Shown here: one piece after another, positions 53,760 to 64,000 of the stretch
Layout of the letters: each line of letters opens with the position of its first letter
Position numbering within the stretch: the first letter of the stretch is position 1
Assembly (NCBI RefSeq): GCF_035046505.1
Contig: NC_089822.1
Coordinates: forward strand, 88,333,659 to 88,397,658
DNA from: Tiliqua scincoides
Taxonomy: Eukaryota > Chordata > Lepidosauria > Squamata > Scincidae
Length of the DNA stretch: 64,000 bases
Reading direction: 5' to 3'
Made by a program: the position numbers and the translations under genes
Notes under the pieces: generated by a model
What the model saw: the letters and a program-made list of their open reading frames with translations, nothing else
Told to the model about the DNA's origin: nothing
Databases searched by the model: none

Positions 53760-54315
53760 TAATTACTGGGCTGGGGCACCTTCCTTATGAGGAAAGGCTA
53801 TTTGGGCCTCTTCAGCCTAGAAAAGAGGCGCCTGAGGGGGGACGTGATTGAGACATACAAAATTATGCAGGGGATGGACAGAGACAGAGTGGATAGAGAG
53901 ATGCTCTTTACACTCGCACAAAACACCAGAACCAGGGGACATCCACTAAAATTGAGTGTTGGGAGGGTTAGGACAGACAAAAGGAAATATGTCTTTACTC
54001 AGCATGTGGTTGGTCTGTGGAACTCCTTGCCACAGGATGTGGTGATGGCCTAGATGCCACCTGGCCTAGATGCTTTTAAAAGGGGATTGGACAAATTTCG
54101 AAAGTCCATCACAGGTTACAAGCCATGACATGTATGGTGCAACCTCCTGATTTTAAAAATGGGCTACGTCAGAATGCCAGATGCAAGGGAGGACACCTGG
54201 ATGAGGTTTCTTGTTATCTGGTGTGTTCCCTGGGGCATTTGGTGGGCTGCTGTGAGATACAGGAAGCTGGACTAGATAGGCCTATGGCCTGATCCAGTGG
54301 GGCTGTTCTTATGCA
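53760..54315 (+). mobile_element. CR1-group LINE 3' fragment
   Basis: An open stretch (53787-54053) reads LGLFSLEKRRLRGDVIETYK, then RTRGHPLKLSVGR and GLWNSLPQDVV. This is the C-terminal block of CR1-group proteins. A degraded 3' UTR follows and the tail ggctgttcttatg closes it at 54315. The 5' part is missing. Confidence 0.85.
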
Positions 54316-54399
54316 GCCCTGACCCCCTCTCCCATGCAACCCTGATCCCCTCCCCTATTTTAACAGTAATTATTGCCTACTCTTTATTCTATAATTTCA

Positions 54400-54622
54400 G
54401 GGAACAAATGTTCCCTGCCCCCCACCACAGGATGCAGTGCATGCCCTATTGGTACAGCTGCACTGGAAAATTGGATTGGTACAGTGCACTGGAAAATTGG
54501 ATAGAATTAGGTCCTAAGTCCTCTTAACTGTAACTTTCTAGCACCAAGTCCTGGAGGTTTCCTTGTGACAACAAAATGTTTGTTCCCTTACCTCGGGGCT
54601 GCATTGGCTCTGGAAAGTTGGA
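54400..54622. mobile_element. MITE fragments of the 7917-8094 family
   Basis: The segments ccaccacaggatgcagtgca, ctgcactggaaaattggatt (duplicated at 54462 and 54485) and cttacctcggggctgcattg to ggaaagttggataaccc match that MITE. It is partly duplicated and rearranged. Confidence 0.5.
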
Positions 54623-54631
54623 TAACCCTTA

Positions 54632-54722
54632 GGCTGCAATCCTACTCACACCTGGGAAGCAAGCCCAATTGACTATAGAATGTGATTTGCTCCTGTGTAG
54701 GCTTGCATAGGATTGGACTGCT
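54632..54722. repeat. fold-back repeat, single copy
   Basis: The unit aggctgcaatcctactcaca, aagcaagcccaattgactat, gtaggcttgcataggattgg keeps the inverted outer ends. The inner hairpin is decayed. Confidence 0.65.
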
Positions 54723-55398
54723 ATTCCCGGTGTGCTGAGGATGGTACAGTTAGCATTGCTCCTTCTCTCGAAGAAAAGTTCCTTTAGGTTATTCTCCCTC
54801 CCCCCATGCAAGTGAAATGCCAGGCTGACTAGAAATTGAAGATTTTTTGAACAAGTTTGCAAATTGGGTTTAGGTCTTATCACCTAATGAAAAAGAACTG
54901 GAGAAGCACTGGGAAGAACTTGTGATCAGGGTGAACCTCAAAACCTGCAAGGCTTGTTACATGTGCTGTTAATTTTCATTTTTGGGCTGGGTTGTGGGTG
55001 CTGGGCACCTATACAGCTGCAACACTTTCGAAGGACTGTGGTGGGGAGGTTCTGCCTCACCTGCCTCCCCACCCACTGCAGGCCCCTGCTTTGCACCCCC
55101 TGGTCAGTAGCAACCCTCAAACTTGTGGGAGACTCGCCACTAGAGTAGACCAAAGTGATGGGTATCTGCTGTTGCCTGTCGGAAAGCAACCTAGAAAAAT
55201 AGTCCCCTCATAGTACCTTTTTGCTCATTAGTGAAACTGTCCTTCAAGGCTGCCATTCTCTCTCAAACCCTGGAAGTCAACAACTCCCCTTGAACTTGTT
55301 GGGCTTCTGAGTAGACGTGCATTGGATTGCAGAGTTGGAAGTTGGAGGGGGAAGCTTTAGAGTTCACTGGAATTCTTTTTGGGGCTGGGTGGTAAAAG
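54723..55398. other. no confident feature
   Basis: No termini or coding peptides recognised. A partial fold-back end (ttctgagtagacgtgcattg) lies near 55304. Confidence 0.4.
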
Positions 55399-55406
55399 CA
55401 ATAGAG

Positions 55407-55845
55407 CAGCATTTCTCAACCAGTAGTACTCATACCACCAGTGGTACTTGAGGTGGTGCCCAGTGGTACTCATGGCAGGACCCCCCCCCAGACCTCCACT
55501 GCCTGGCAGTGAGACCAGCAATACGATGCAACAAACAGTGGTAGGAGGCTCAGTTCTGCTTTTCTTGCACTCAAAAAAGCCTTCCCATCTACCCTGGGAG
55601 CCCAATCCTATGCATGTCTACTCAGAAGTAAGTTCCATTATAGTCAATAGGACTTACTACCAGGAAAAAGTGGATAGGATTGTAGCTTGAGCCTCTCTCT
55701 TACCGTGGTTTGTTGCATCATGTCTGGCCTCTTAGCATGGAAATAACTGGTGATAAAGTCTTTCCAGTTACTTCCAGTTGTACTTCCCAGAGGTGGGCCA
55801 TGCAAAATGGTACAGCGGGCAAGAGGCAGATGCTGAGGAATGCTG
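55407..55845. mobile_element. hAT-H element
   Basis: The ends cagcatttctcaaccagtag and gatgctgaggaatgctg are inverted. The flanks caatagag (55399-55406) and taatagaa (55846-55853) match at 6/8 with only transitions. A fold-back unit (55600-55690) lies inside. Confidence 0.72.
55600..55690. repeat. fold-back repeat inside hAT-H
   Basis: The unit gcccaatcctatgcatgtct, gaagtaagttccattatagt, caataggacttactaccag, tggataggattgtagct has both outer and inner inverted arms preserved. Confidence 0.8.
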
Positions 55846-55853
55846 TAATAGAA

Positions 55854-56352
55854 CAAAAAAGAAGGGGAGATATAAAGATGTTACTATGCTGTTGTTGCTT
55901 TTGGTTGATGATGAGGTGTCAGACTATGTGCTCAGTGCACTTTTGCTGACCAGATGTTCACCACTAAAAGTGAACCAGATCCTTGAGAGGATTGACTGCT
56001 CTGGTAAAAATCACCAAGTTCCCACTGAGAAGGAAGGTGGCCCAGCTCAAAGCCCAGTGCAGCAAGTTGGTTTGTGCAGATGTGAAGGTGCTATGCTGCT
56101 GTGGTGTCTCCAGAGGTTGGTAACCTGGAGCCCTGGCAGTTCCCACCTCCTCTTCTTGGTGCCTTCCTGATTTCATTATACAACTGCCTTGAGAATTCAA
56201 GAAAAAATGTCCATTTGAAGTGTGCATGTCAGCCGCATGTTTATCCTCCTTGGAAACTAGTGGCCAGAGGCCTGTAAGTATGACTGTAGAGGACAGAATT
56301 GCAGCCTTGCAATTTGGATTTAGACATTGGGTTACAGTAACTTGGTTAAAGT
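55854..56352. other. no recognised feature
   Basis: Overlapping ORFs of 130 codons on both strands (55778-56170 and 55964-56362) lack recognisable motifs, and the first begins inside hAT-H. Confidence 0.4.
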
Positions 56353-56440
56353 TACAGTGCAATCCTATGACTGTCTACTCAGAAGTAAGTCCCATTATGT
56401 TCAATGGGACTTACTCCCAGGAAAGTGTGTACTGTACAGT
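56353..56440. repeat. fold-back repeat, single copy
   Basis: The unit gcaatcctatgactgtctac, agtaagtcccattatgttca, atgggacttactcccaggaa has strong arms (agtaagtcccatta / caatgggacttact). Confidence 0.8.
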
Positions 56441-56604
56441 ATAGGAGTGCAGCTGTAGTCTTTCAACTTCCTTTGCAGCAGACAATTGAAGCTGAGTTGC
56501 TCATTAGGACATAGAACCTGTTGTTAATTTATTTGAATCCCACCACTGCCCCTGTTTCAGCTTACTAACAACTTATGGCAGCAGTTCTCAAACTTTTAGC
56601 ACCT

Positions 56605-57150
56605 TGTTTTGCCAGATTACAAGGCCAAGCTCTGCCTGGAGAATTATGCCCACTTTAAGCAAATTAGCTCCCCTTCTTTCCCCCAACAAATGACCCTGGT
56701 TCTGCCCTGCAGTCCTGCTGGACTCCAGGGTAGCTCGCCTGTTCAACCTGCAAAGATCCTCTCTCCTGCCAGCAGCCTCCCACCACTACAGCAGACCATT
56801 GGTCCTCCACAGGTCTTAGGCACAGCAGCCACACTTCAAACTCCAGTGTCTCCAGCAGTCTGTTCCAGCAGTCTCCAAAGTCCATTTACCAATCAGTCAA
56901 CCAGCAGTCCATTAGCCATCAATTCCTTAGTCCGTTAATCTAGTCTCCCCTGCCTCAAGCTTTCCTCCTTCTGCTGCCCACAAACCCTTCCTGCCTCAGG
57001 TGCTCCTTATATCCCTGAGGGCCCTATTGCCTTCAAGTGCCTGCAGCTGTGCAGCACACTCCCTGGAAGCCCAGGCCTTACCCTTAAAGGGGCCACTGCT
57101 GACACCACAGCCTACCACCTTTCCTGATCTCCTTTCCTGATTCCAATACA
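56605..57150 (-). mobile_element. solo LTR fossil, inverted copy
   Basis: A 546-bp unit matches the LTR at 36571-37147 in reverse complement and keeps the TG and CA termini. It splits hAT-A sequence between tttagcacc and gggaccc. The flanking pentamers (cacct, cactg) are only partly alike. No internal genes. It is older or more diverged than the 36571 copy. Confidence 0.68.
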
Positions 57151-57296
57151 CACTGGGACCCACTTTTTAGAATGACAATCTGTCCAGGACCCACTAGAAG
57201 TGATGTCATAGCCAGAAGTGACATCATCAAGCAAATTAAAATAAATAATTATAAATAATTAAAAGAAATAATTAAGGGGGACCTAGTCCTGTTCCA

Positions 57297-57445
57297 CCAA
57301 GTGAATCTACTCTGAAGTAAGTCCTATTGTGGTCAATGGGGCTTACTCTCAGGAAAGCGTGGGTAGGATTGCAGCCTGTGAGCCCAATCCTATGCATGTC
57401 TACTCTGAAGTAAATCCCAGAGTGGTCAATGGAGCTTACTCTGTA
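57297..57445. repeat. two fold-back repeat units
   Basis: Partial units with gaagtaagtcctattgtggt / caatggggcttactctcag and gagcccaatcctatgcatgt / agtggtcaatggagcttact. They are the inverted counterpart of 20517-20755. Confidence 0.75.
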
Positions 57446-57689
57446 GTCTGCCTGCAATAACAACCGCCCAAAAAGAATCAGTGAGATTTCCATCTCTCCC
57501 CAGTGCCTAGTTTAAAGTTCTTCTATTTCAGGCATATCAAGATAAAGACCCTCCTGGCTTTGTAAATGCAAAATAGAAAACTTTCCCCTGACCACCTGAA
57601 GCCTCTTTTTTGTCCTTTTTAGTGGGGGGCAGGGAAGAGGCTGCCTTCTGGAGTATCTCCAGCTCCATGGGATCGGGACCATTCTGGTG

Positions 57690-58110
57690 TCCTCACATTC
57701 CCCTTTGCCTGGTCTGACCAACAGCCAAGGCACGTCTGCCTACTCATGAGTAAACACAACATGAGGCTGCTTCACTTTCCATAGGGCTCCATAGACTGCA
57801 GCTGGGAGGGAGGCAGGGACCTCCTTCTCCCTTCTGTGTTTTTGGGGGCTGCATTCATTGGATCAGGACCATTCTGACATCCTTGGAGTCCTCTCAGCTG
57901 CCATTTCCGACGGACTACTAGCGAGTAAAAGCGGCCACGTGGCTTTGTTTCTGGCTCAGGCTCGCAGCTGGGAGGGATGGGTGTTTTTGGGAGGCTGCAT
58001 TCATTGGATTGGGCCCATTCTGGTGTCGTTGGATTCTTCTCAGCCTACCCTTTCCGACTGACTATGGCAAGTACGCCTACTTGCGAGTAAACGCACGCTA
58101 CAGCTCACTT
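57690..58110 (-). repeat. three ~170-bp tandem repeats, inverted copy
   Basis: Anchors gagtaaac, gagtaaaa and gagtaaac at about 57748, 57923 and 58085 give spacings of 175 and 162 bp. Each unit has ggaccattctggtgtcc-like and ctgcattcattggatc-like segments, matching 19860-20330 on the opposite strand. Confidence 0.78.
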
Positions 58111-58211
58111 TCACTTTCCATAGAGCTCCATTCATTTTTTCCTGGGGGGGGGACTGCATAAAAAAGGTGCCGGAACACAGTTCCAGTGCATTCTGTTAGA
58201 AAAAAGCCCTG

Positions 58212-58820
58212 CTTATAATGCTATAAACAAATTCCTTTTTGTTTGTATTAAAGATAGAGATGCTAGATCAACAATCACATGATTAGTTTCTTCAGTGTTG
58301 CCAATTAATGATTCCCATTCCCCAAAACAACATTATGCCAAGAGCTTTACAAATTTTATGTCATGGAAAGACAAACAAGAACAGGATACTACAGTACTCA
58401 TAGTTTTACTGAGCCATTGCAACTGGAAAGTGAAAGCTTCCTTCAGCACCTATTGATCCTCTGGCTTGTGGGCAGCCAGGGAAAGAGGGCCTAGACTTAA
58501 TCTATGCTTCCATTTGTCTCCCAATCAGATTAATGCTGTGAGGGTCTTCTGTGTGACATACAGTCTATTGAGGGAATAGGCCAACACTGTTCCTTCCCAG
58601 CCCATACATCCATTTTTTCCCTTGTGTAGCAATGTACTTTACCTCATCTAGACATCTTATTCAGATGCGCAAAGCTGGACCTGCTTGCTGATCACTTTTA
58701 CTTGAGCCAGCTAAAGGAAAATTAATTATAATTAAATCCTAAATCAAAGTGAAATGTTGAATATGAATGTTTAAATTACTACAGTTTTAAAATTTCCTAA
58801 ATGACATTTTTGTTTTTCAG
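58212..58820 (+). other. UGCG: end of UGCG intron 1
   Basis: Unique-looking AT-rich sequence. It closes with the polypyrimidine tract and acceptor tttttgtttttcag (AG at 58819-58820). No other feature. Confidence 0.6.
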
Positions 58821-58962
58821 GCGTCTACGCCTCAACAAGAAAGCAACTGATAAACAGCCATATAGCAAGCTTCCAGGTGTTTCACTTTTGAAGCCCTTAA
58901 AGGGTGTTGATCCAAACCTCATCAACAATTTGGAAACCTTCTTTGAGTTGGATTATCCAAAA
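58821..58962 (+). CDS. UGCG: UGCG exon 2
   Basis: This 142-bp exon completes the Thr33 codon with its first base, then encodes 47 residues, from [20 protein letters not shown] through [20 protein letters not shown] to ELDYPK. This is the start of the family-21 glycosyltransferase domain and is nearly identical to mammalian UGCG. The catalytic aspartate motifs lie in later exons outside the window. The acceptor is tttttcag and the donor gtatgt (58963), and the exon ends in phase 0. The reading continues past the donor for a few codons before a stop, so exon end is fixed by the family boundary at DYPK. Together the two exons supply about 80 of roughly 394 residues. Confidence 0.96.
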
Positions 58963-59204
58963 GTATGTATTTATCTTTTGTATGTATGCATCCTTTAAAA
59001 AATGTATTTAAATTTGCCTTTTTGGTTTCTCTCTTGCCCCACAGAATGTTGTAACAGTGTCTGATATTTCAGAGGATATGTATTTTGACTTCTAGAAAAT
59101 TGAGTGTGTTAACTGTGGAAGCAGTTATAATAATCATACTTAAATATCTTCATTGCTTGTCAGCCTTCTGAGTTTCTCAGAATTGTTTCTGAGTACAATT
59201 CAAA
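58963..59204 (+). other. UGCG: start of UGCG intron 2
   Basis: Consensus-like donor gtatgt, then AT-rich sequence without features. Confidence 0.6.
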
Positions 59205-59430
59205 GTATTGATTTTAACCTGTAAAGCCCTATAGCATATTGGGACCCAAGTGTTTAAAGGACCACCTGCTCCCAACATATATTTGCCTGAATATTTAGAT
59301 GGTCTTCAGAGCCCTTCTCCAGGTCCCTTTGCAACCTGCAGTGAGATTGATGTGACTGAAGAAAGGCTCTTTGTTACCTTGTTTCTGGAATTGTCTCTAG
59401 AGAGGCTTGCCTAGCACAAGTCCTTTTTTT
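59205..59430 (+). mobile_element. ancient L2-like LINE fragment
   Basis: The reading in broken frames (KDHLLPTYICLN, then an RALLQVPLQPAVRL-like stretch) recalls the L2 C-terminal RDRLLLYNPARPL and LQVPPLREV block. Highly diverged, with no open frame. Confidence 0.45.
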
Positions 59431-59703
59431 TTTGTCTTGCTGGTACCAGGCAAAGACTTCAATTTACTCTGGCCTTCACATTGGCCTTTATGTGTGGGAT
59501 ATGAGCTTAAATAAGTTTCAAAATGGGTTACACCTATGCAGAAATCCCCTGATAAATTTCTTGCAGAAACTTGTTAGGTTTTCCTTGAAAATTCTCAGAT
59601 ATTTCACTTTAGGATAAACTTTGAGTTCAAAAACTGATAGTAAATTATTCTTGTGTAGTAACAGTAGCTGTATTCTCTTGACTTAAAATGCATCTCCTAT
59701 TTA

Positions 59704-60045
59704 CAGGTGTGTGCCACTAAACAACAATGGGGATAAGTTCCCTCTCCCTGTTGTTATGCAATTAAGTCATTAAGTGAACATTCAGTCCAATCTATTGCCT
59801 TTGTTGTGTAAACAGAAACTTCCTGCCAGACACTCAGCTGGCTGCACAGGCTACTGGAGATTGCCTCTTTGCATTAAGAGCAAAGACACTCTGCTGCAGG
59901 CTATGGGAGACAGGATTGCCTCATTAAGAGCATCTTTATAGTGCTTTGACCACCATCATATATGGTCTGTCATTAAGCAAATGGTTAAGCAGATCTTTAA
60001 GCAGTCTGTCAGTTAAGCAAATGGTTGTCAAGTGATGCACACCTG
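59704..60045. mobile_element. 342-bp MITE
   Basis: The ends caggtgtgtgccactaaac and gtcaagtgatgcacacctg are inverted repeats. Subterminal gcaattaagtcattaagtga and gtctgtcattaagcaaatgg motifs are mirrored. The flanking octamers (cctattta, tacttttg) do not clearly match, so the superfamily is only tentatively hAT-like. Confidence 0.6.
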
Positions 60046-61420
60046 TACTTTTGTTACTTTGGTACAAGCATAATTTTCTGGAAAGACCTTCTTCATGAGC
60101 ACCATTGGAAATGAATAGGTGTGCTACAAGACTGCTGAATTTCATTTCTGTGGGATTACCAAAATGCCCAGTGGCTTCTAGTGTGCTACCATACATACCC
60201 AGAGGCATATGTACTAACTGCACAGGCCACAGCAAAGACTCAATCTGAAACAGATGCAAAAGGAATGCAGTTTATTGGAGGGTTAAATTTACAATTCAGA
60301 GGGGTTCAGAAGGCATATTAAAAATCACATCAATGCAAAAACAGTTGTTTGTGGTGCCACTCAATCGGGTTGTTGGTGGTGGTGGTGGAATGTAACTGCA
60401 TGGAAATTAACAGAGTCCTTGACCTTGGACATATGTAAAGTCTGATTCTTCTCAGCAACCTCCCACTTAATATGAACAAAACAAGCTCCAGCAAAAATAA
60501 CCCCAATTCAATTATCGTGTTGGGCTCATATTCCACCGTATCATACTGGTAGCCAATATCTCTAGATGGGGGTAGGATCCTAGATCTTTTTTTTTTTTTT
60601 TTAAAGGGTGTGATAAATTGGTTAAGGGAAATTGTACTGAAGTGAGCCTGGAGGAAAAATCTCCACCCAAATTTAGTACAAATAAATTGAGCTAAAACAA
60701 GGAAAAGATATAAAAGGAGAAGTTCAAATGAACTGGAGACTTGAGGCAAAAAGCCACAGTCCTGGAGTTCTCAGACAAAAGGCCAAGGATCCAAAGGAAA
60801 GAGTGCTGTACAGTGATCCAAGCAGGCACTGAGGAGGCTTAGGTAGAGTGTGGGCTGCCATGGCAGGGTGAAGGGAAAACTTGTGTGAGTGGGGGTGGTG
60901 GTTCAGTATGCCAGTTATACCTTCCAGAACAAAAGAATATAAAAGGATTCTGGGGCTGAATTATTTGAATGACTATGATAAGGGAGTCTTTGGCTCCAGC
61001 AAAGGACTTGATTGAGGCAAGAAGCAATTTTCTAATCTAACAAAGTACCCCGATTTGACTTGCATGGCCAAAAGGTATTTTACTTATTCAGGGGCTCTCC
61101 AGTTTCCTCAGACTGGTCAGGTTGGTTCAAGCCACACCAGTGATAGCCAAATTCAGTCAGAGAATCTCTTATACTTAATTGGATTTTGGATGGAGAGGTG
61201 CTTATCTTGAGAGAAAAAAAATAAGACATTTGCACTGTAGGCAAGGATTCTTTTTCTCAGAGTTACTTGGTTTAGGGGCACTTCTGGCTTCCAGGCTTGA
61301 CTAGATTTTGGCAAATTGGGGTAGGTCCATGTCTATGGGCTAATTCACATTTCAAGTAAAGGATGTAGGGTGACATTTGTTGGATGACCAGACATGTCTT
61401 TTTATTTTAATAAGGCAGCT
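60046..61420. other. no recognised feature
   Basis: Contains a (GGT)n tract near 60375 and a poly-T run near 60587. A 139-codon minus ORF (60330-60749) has no recognisable domain. Confidence 0.4.
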
Positions 61421-62053
61421 CAATGGCGTCGCTAATGATTGTGTTGCCTCGTGCCAAGCTCAAAATGTTGCCACAGAAGTGATGTCACAACCAGAAGTGA
61501 CATCACACCCTGGCTTTTTAAAAAGTGAAAATTGGGAGGAACCCACCTCCTCTCCCCAGCAGCTCACCACCCACTTGCTCTTCTGCCTCCCCCAGTCAGT
61601 GGCAAAGCTAAGGCATCTATCTGCTATCTGGGGTCAAAGAAGATTTTGTAGCTCCCCCCACATGATAAAATCAAATTTAATTAAGTAAATAAATAAAAAG
61701 TGATTGGTTCCATGCTTTATCATAATAACATCTCATTGGCACTCAGAACAATCAGTCTTATAGGTCAGTTTGGAGTTAAGTAAATCCACTTTTTGTTCCA
61801 CAAGACAATTGTGTTTTCATTTTCTGGTTAATTGGCCATAACGTTTGATAGAATACAGAAATTCCAGTGCAGTTTGTTTCATTACATTCTGCATTAAATT
61901 ACCTTTCCAATGATATATAACATGATGGTATTATTCATACATACCAAAATTTTCACAATTTTGGTCACTACTGTCAAGCTCAGCTTGTTGTCCCCCTAAA
62001 GCTTGATGCCTGATGCAACTGCTACCCCCTGCACCCCCTTAGCTACGCCACTG
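61421..62053. mobile_element. hAT-C element, inverted relative to 45418
   Basis: The ends caatggcgtcgctaatgatt and cccttagctacgccactg. The flanks aggcagct (61413-61420) and aggtaact (62054-62061) match at 6/8. The interior follows the reverse complement of 45418-46161 (aatgatatataacatgatgg; gaagtgacatcaca). No transposase. Confidence 0.8.
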
Positions 62054-62061
62054 AGGTAACT

Positions 62062-62846
62062 CAAATTGTAGATGAATCCCATATAGATACTGAAGATGAT
62101 TTTGTAGACCTTCTGAGTACATGTTGATTCCACTTTGCTGTATAGATTTTCAACCCTGCCAACTAGCTTGGCTGCTGAATGCAGCATGTTAATCAAGGGC
62201 TGTGACTCACAACTATAGTTTTATTATGTCTTCACTGATCCTGCCCTATATGAATTATACCCACTGAGAATTTCCCTGAACTTTTAAAGCTCTGTAGAAG
62301 ATTACATCCTTCCTGGAATTTAAGTAATACCTCACCATCCCTAATTCATCATCTGTGCTACAGTTGTCTTTTCTTGTTTCCAAGTTGAAATTCCTTGTTC
62401 TCTGTGCTTCTCCTCCCCCCACCACCTTGTTTTACTCCCAATTATATTCCTCTTGGTGTTCCTTTTATATTAAACTTACAAGTGTTTACCTTTTTTTTCT
62501 AAGAAGGAAAAAAGTTATACTATCATGAAGAACTAGTTGAATAGGTATAACATGAAAAGTCCTAAATGAAGCCACGTCAGCCTGTTTTGTAGCCACAGTT
62601 TAACTTTACACAAAACATAGCATTTTCTTTGTAGATGTCCATGGCTAGCCTATTGTTGATGCTACATAAACATTAAAAAGGTTGAACTGGCGATAACTGG
62701 CGTGGATAACACAGGCCTATCAAAACAAAAACTATTTTTAGATGCCAAAGGCATTTGAACCAATTTAGGATATTTTTGGGGTGCTTAGTCCAAAAATGGC
62801 ATTGGTTTTGCCCTTTTGGTTCTAGTTTTGGGGCTACAGCATAGAC
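62062..62846. other. no recognised feature
   Basis: AT-rich intron 2 sequence without recognised features. Confidence 0.45.
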
Positions 62847-63294
62847 CAGTGGTTCTCAAACATTTTACCACTGGAAAGTGACATCATCAAACAAGAAAAT
62901 TTTTAATGTGCCCCATATGACAAATAAAATCAATTAAGTAAAGTTTACTGTAAATTTAAGTTTAAAGATTTATTTCAAATAAAGAAGAACCCTCCTAACC
63001 CTCCTAAGCAGTTGCTGATCTGTTTAAAAAATTTCCCAAACATCCCAAAGGCTGCAATCCTATTCATACTTACGCAGGAGGAAGCCCCATTGACTGTCAT
63101 TTTAAAGGTATATGCATAGTAACCTATTAAAAGTACAGGTCTGTAACATTTTCCCAAATGCAATCACATGCCATGGTAGCATCAAGTCTAAATTTAACAT
63201 TTAAAATAAAATACACGTTGAAATGAATGGGAACCCATCTGAAATTGACTTGCGACCCACCTAGTGGGTCTGACCCACAATTTGAAAAACACTG
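62847..63294 (-). mobile_element. hAT-A copy with extra internal sequence
   Basis: The ends cagtggttctcaaacatttt and ccacaatttgaaaaacactg. It follows 15819-16179 but holds ~120 bp of additional AT-rich DNA near 62905-63030. It includes ctgcaatcctattcatactt and cattgactgtcattttaaag from the fold-back-like part. No clear duplication. Confidence 0.68.
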
Positions 63295-64000
63295 GAGACA
63301 CCTTATATGCTGATTCAAGCCACTTCCTCATGACTATAACCTATTTCCTGACAGGACAGGACAATTAACACACATTCCACTGTATAATAATTTATCTTGC
63401 TATTGAGGCCCGAGAGGCTTTTTGACACCTCTGGGAGACCTGAGGCCTGGAGAAACCTGAGGGTCTCTCCGGGCCTCAGAAAGCCTCCCGGGTGCAAGCA
63501 GAAGGCACTTCGGTAGCATCCGGAGGTCCTCTGTGGCCAAACCTGCGAATTTGATTATCCATGGGTTTTAATATCTGCAGGGGTGGGTCTGGTTACGGAT
63601 CCCCTGTGGAAAAAGGCCAACTGTCTTTCAAATGCATTTCTAAATGCTACTCAATAGCAAGAGAAATTACGCATTGTACAGTGGAATGTGTGTTAATTGT
63701 CATGTCTTTCTGTCATGTCAGGAAATAGGTTAAAGTTATCTGAGTTGTTTTTATCTTCCTGCTGAAACTGTCAGTGCTCAACTACAGATTTACGTAAAGC
63801 TGTACTTCATGTGACTTACTGAACTTGGCTCTGTTTCTGATGGAAAAAAGAGGGACTCTATTTTTCCACCCTGTATCAAGGGACTATTCAAGTGGCAATA
63901 GATTAATTAAAACCTCTTGATTCATCCCTGGGTGGGTATGTGTGGTTGAGTGATACGGTTAAAGAAAGGAGAAGTTTAAAAACAAAACAAAAAAGCTTGG
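63295..64000. other. no confident feature
   Basis: Short direct repeats (gaggcccgagag / gaggcctggaga) and an inverted pair (ctgacaggacaggacaatta, cacacattccactgta versus tacagtggaatgtgtgttaa, ttgtcatgtc) near 63351-63385 and 63678-63721 suggest the ends of a further MITE of ~370 bp. It is otherwise unassigned. Confidence 0.4.

Larger units (their letters stand above)
56579..58211. mobile_element. composite hAT element with dissimilar ends
   Basis: The left end is hAT-A-like (cagcagttctcaaactttta). After an LTR insertion it resumes gggacccactttttagaatg. The inner 57151-58138 is the reverse complement of the 19800-20946 core. The right end (gttccagtgcattctgttag to aaaaaagccctg) is unrelated to hAT-A or hAT-C. 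The flanks cttatggc (left, overlapping the first base of the end) and cttataat (right) match at 5/8 with transitions only, a weak duplication. Confidence 0.55.

Noticed and set aside
51398-58211. one 6.8-kb hAT transposon spanning both inward-facing ends
   Set aside because: The flanking octamers (actcttat, cttataat) do not match, and several independent elements with their own ends lie between.

Overview
This window is a stretch of reptile genome, most likely from a squamate (lizard or snake). It holds the first two coding exons of one host gene, UGCG (ceramide glucosyltransferase), in a dense background of old and younger mobile elements. The squamate call rests on a 5S-rRNA-derived SINE of the Sauria type, an L2 LINE ending in (ATT)n, CR1 tails, very many hAT-type DNA transposon remnants with 8-bp target duplications, and a near-mammalian UGCG protein sequence. 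No other host gene was recognised.

Layout. Positions 1-29,140 are upstream intergenic DNA. They hold LINE copies, including a nearly open 3.6-kb LINE at 8972-12625, SINEs and hAT relics. A CpG island at about 29,140-30,120 carries the UGCG promoter, 5' UTR and exon 1 (CDS 29953-30050). Intron 1 is 28.8 kb (30051-58820) and contains a 3.1-kb L2 LINE (42005-45078), two solo LTR fossils, several hAT elements and CR1 fragments. Exon 2 is 58821-58962. Intron 2 runs past the end of the window.

The mobile elements form linked systems. One LINE (8972-12625, 4290-5395) shares its 3' tail with a 5S-derived SINE (2551-2694), with two ~476-bp SINE-like elements built from the LINE's 5' region plus that tail (495-970, 26944-27418), and with a 68-bp tail-only insertion (51646-51713). 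This is a LINE with its non-autonomous dependants in one window. I label the hAT-like families locally: A (ends cagtgnttctcaaac), B (caggggtcggcaacc), C (cagtggcgtagct/cagtggcgtcac), D (cagtggttcccaaac), E (cagtggtgggatt), F (caggggtgtcaaac), G (cagnagtgggcaaac), H (cagcatttctcaacc). None shows a transposase. Several are nested in one another. One B copy carries a ~740-bp GC-rich, gene-like block. A fold-back repeat of ~85 bp (arms agtaagtcccattg / caatgggacttact) occurs singly and in clusters, two of which flank UGCG exon 1.

Limits: family names come from reading motifs and termini by eye. Strand is arbitrary for elements without coding sequence. Boundaries without a target-site duplication are approximate.
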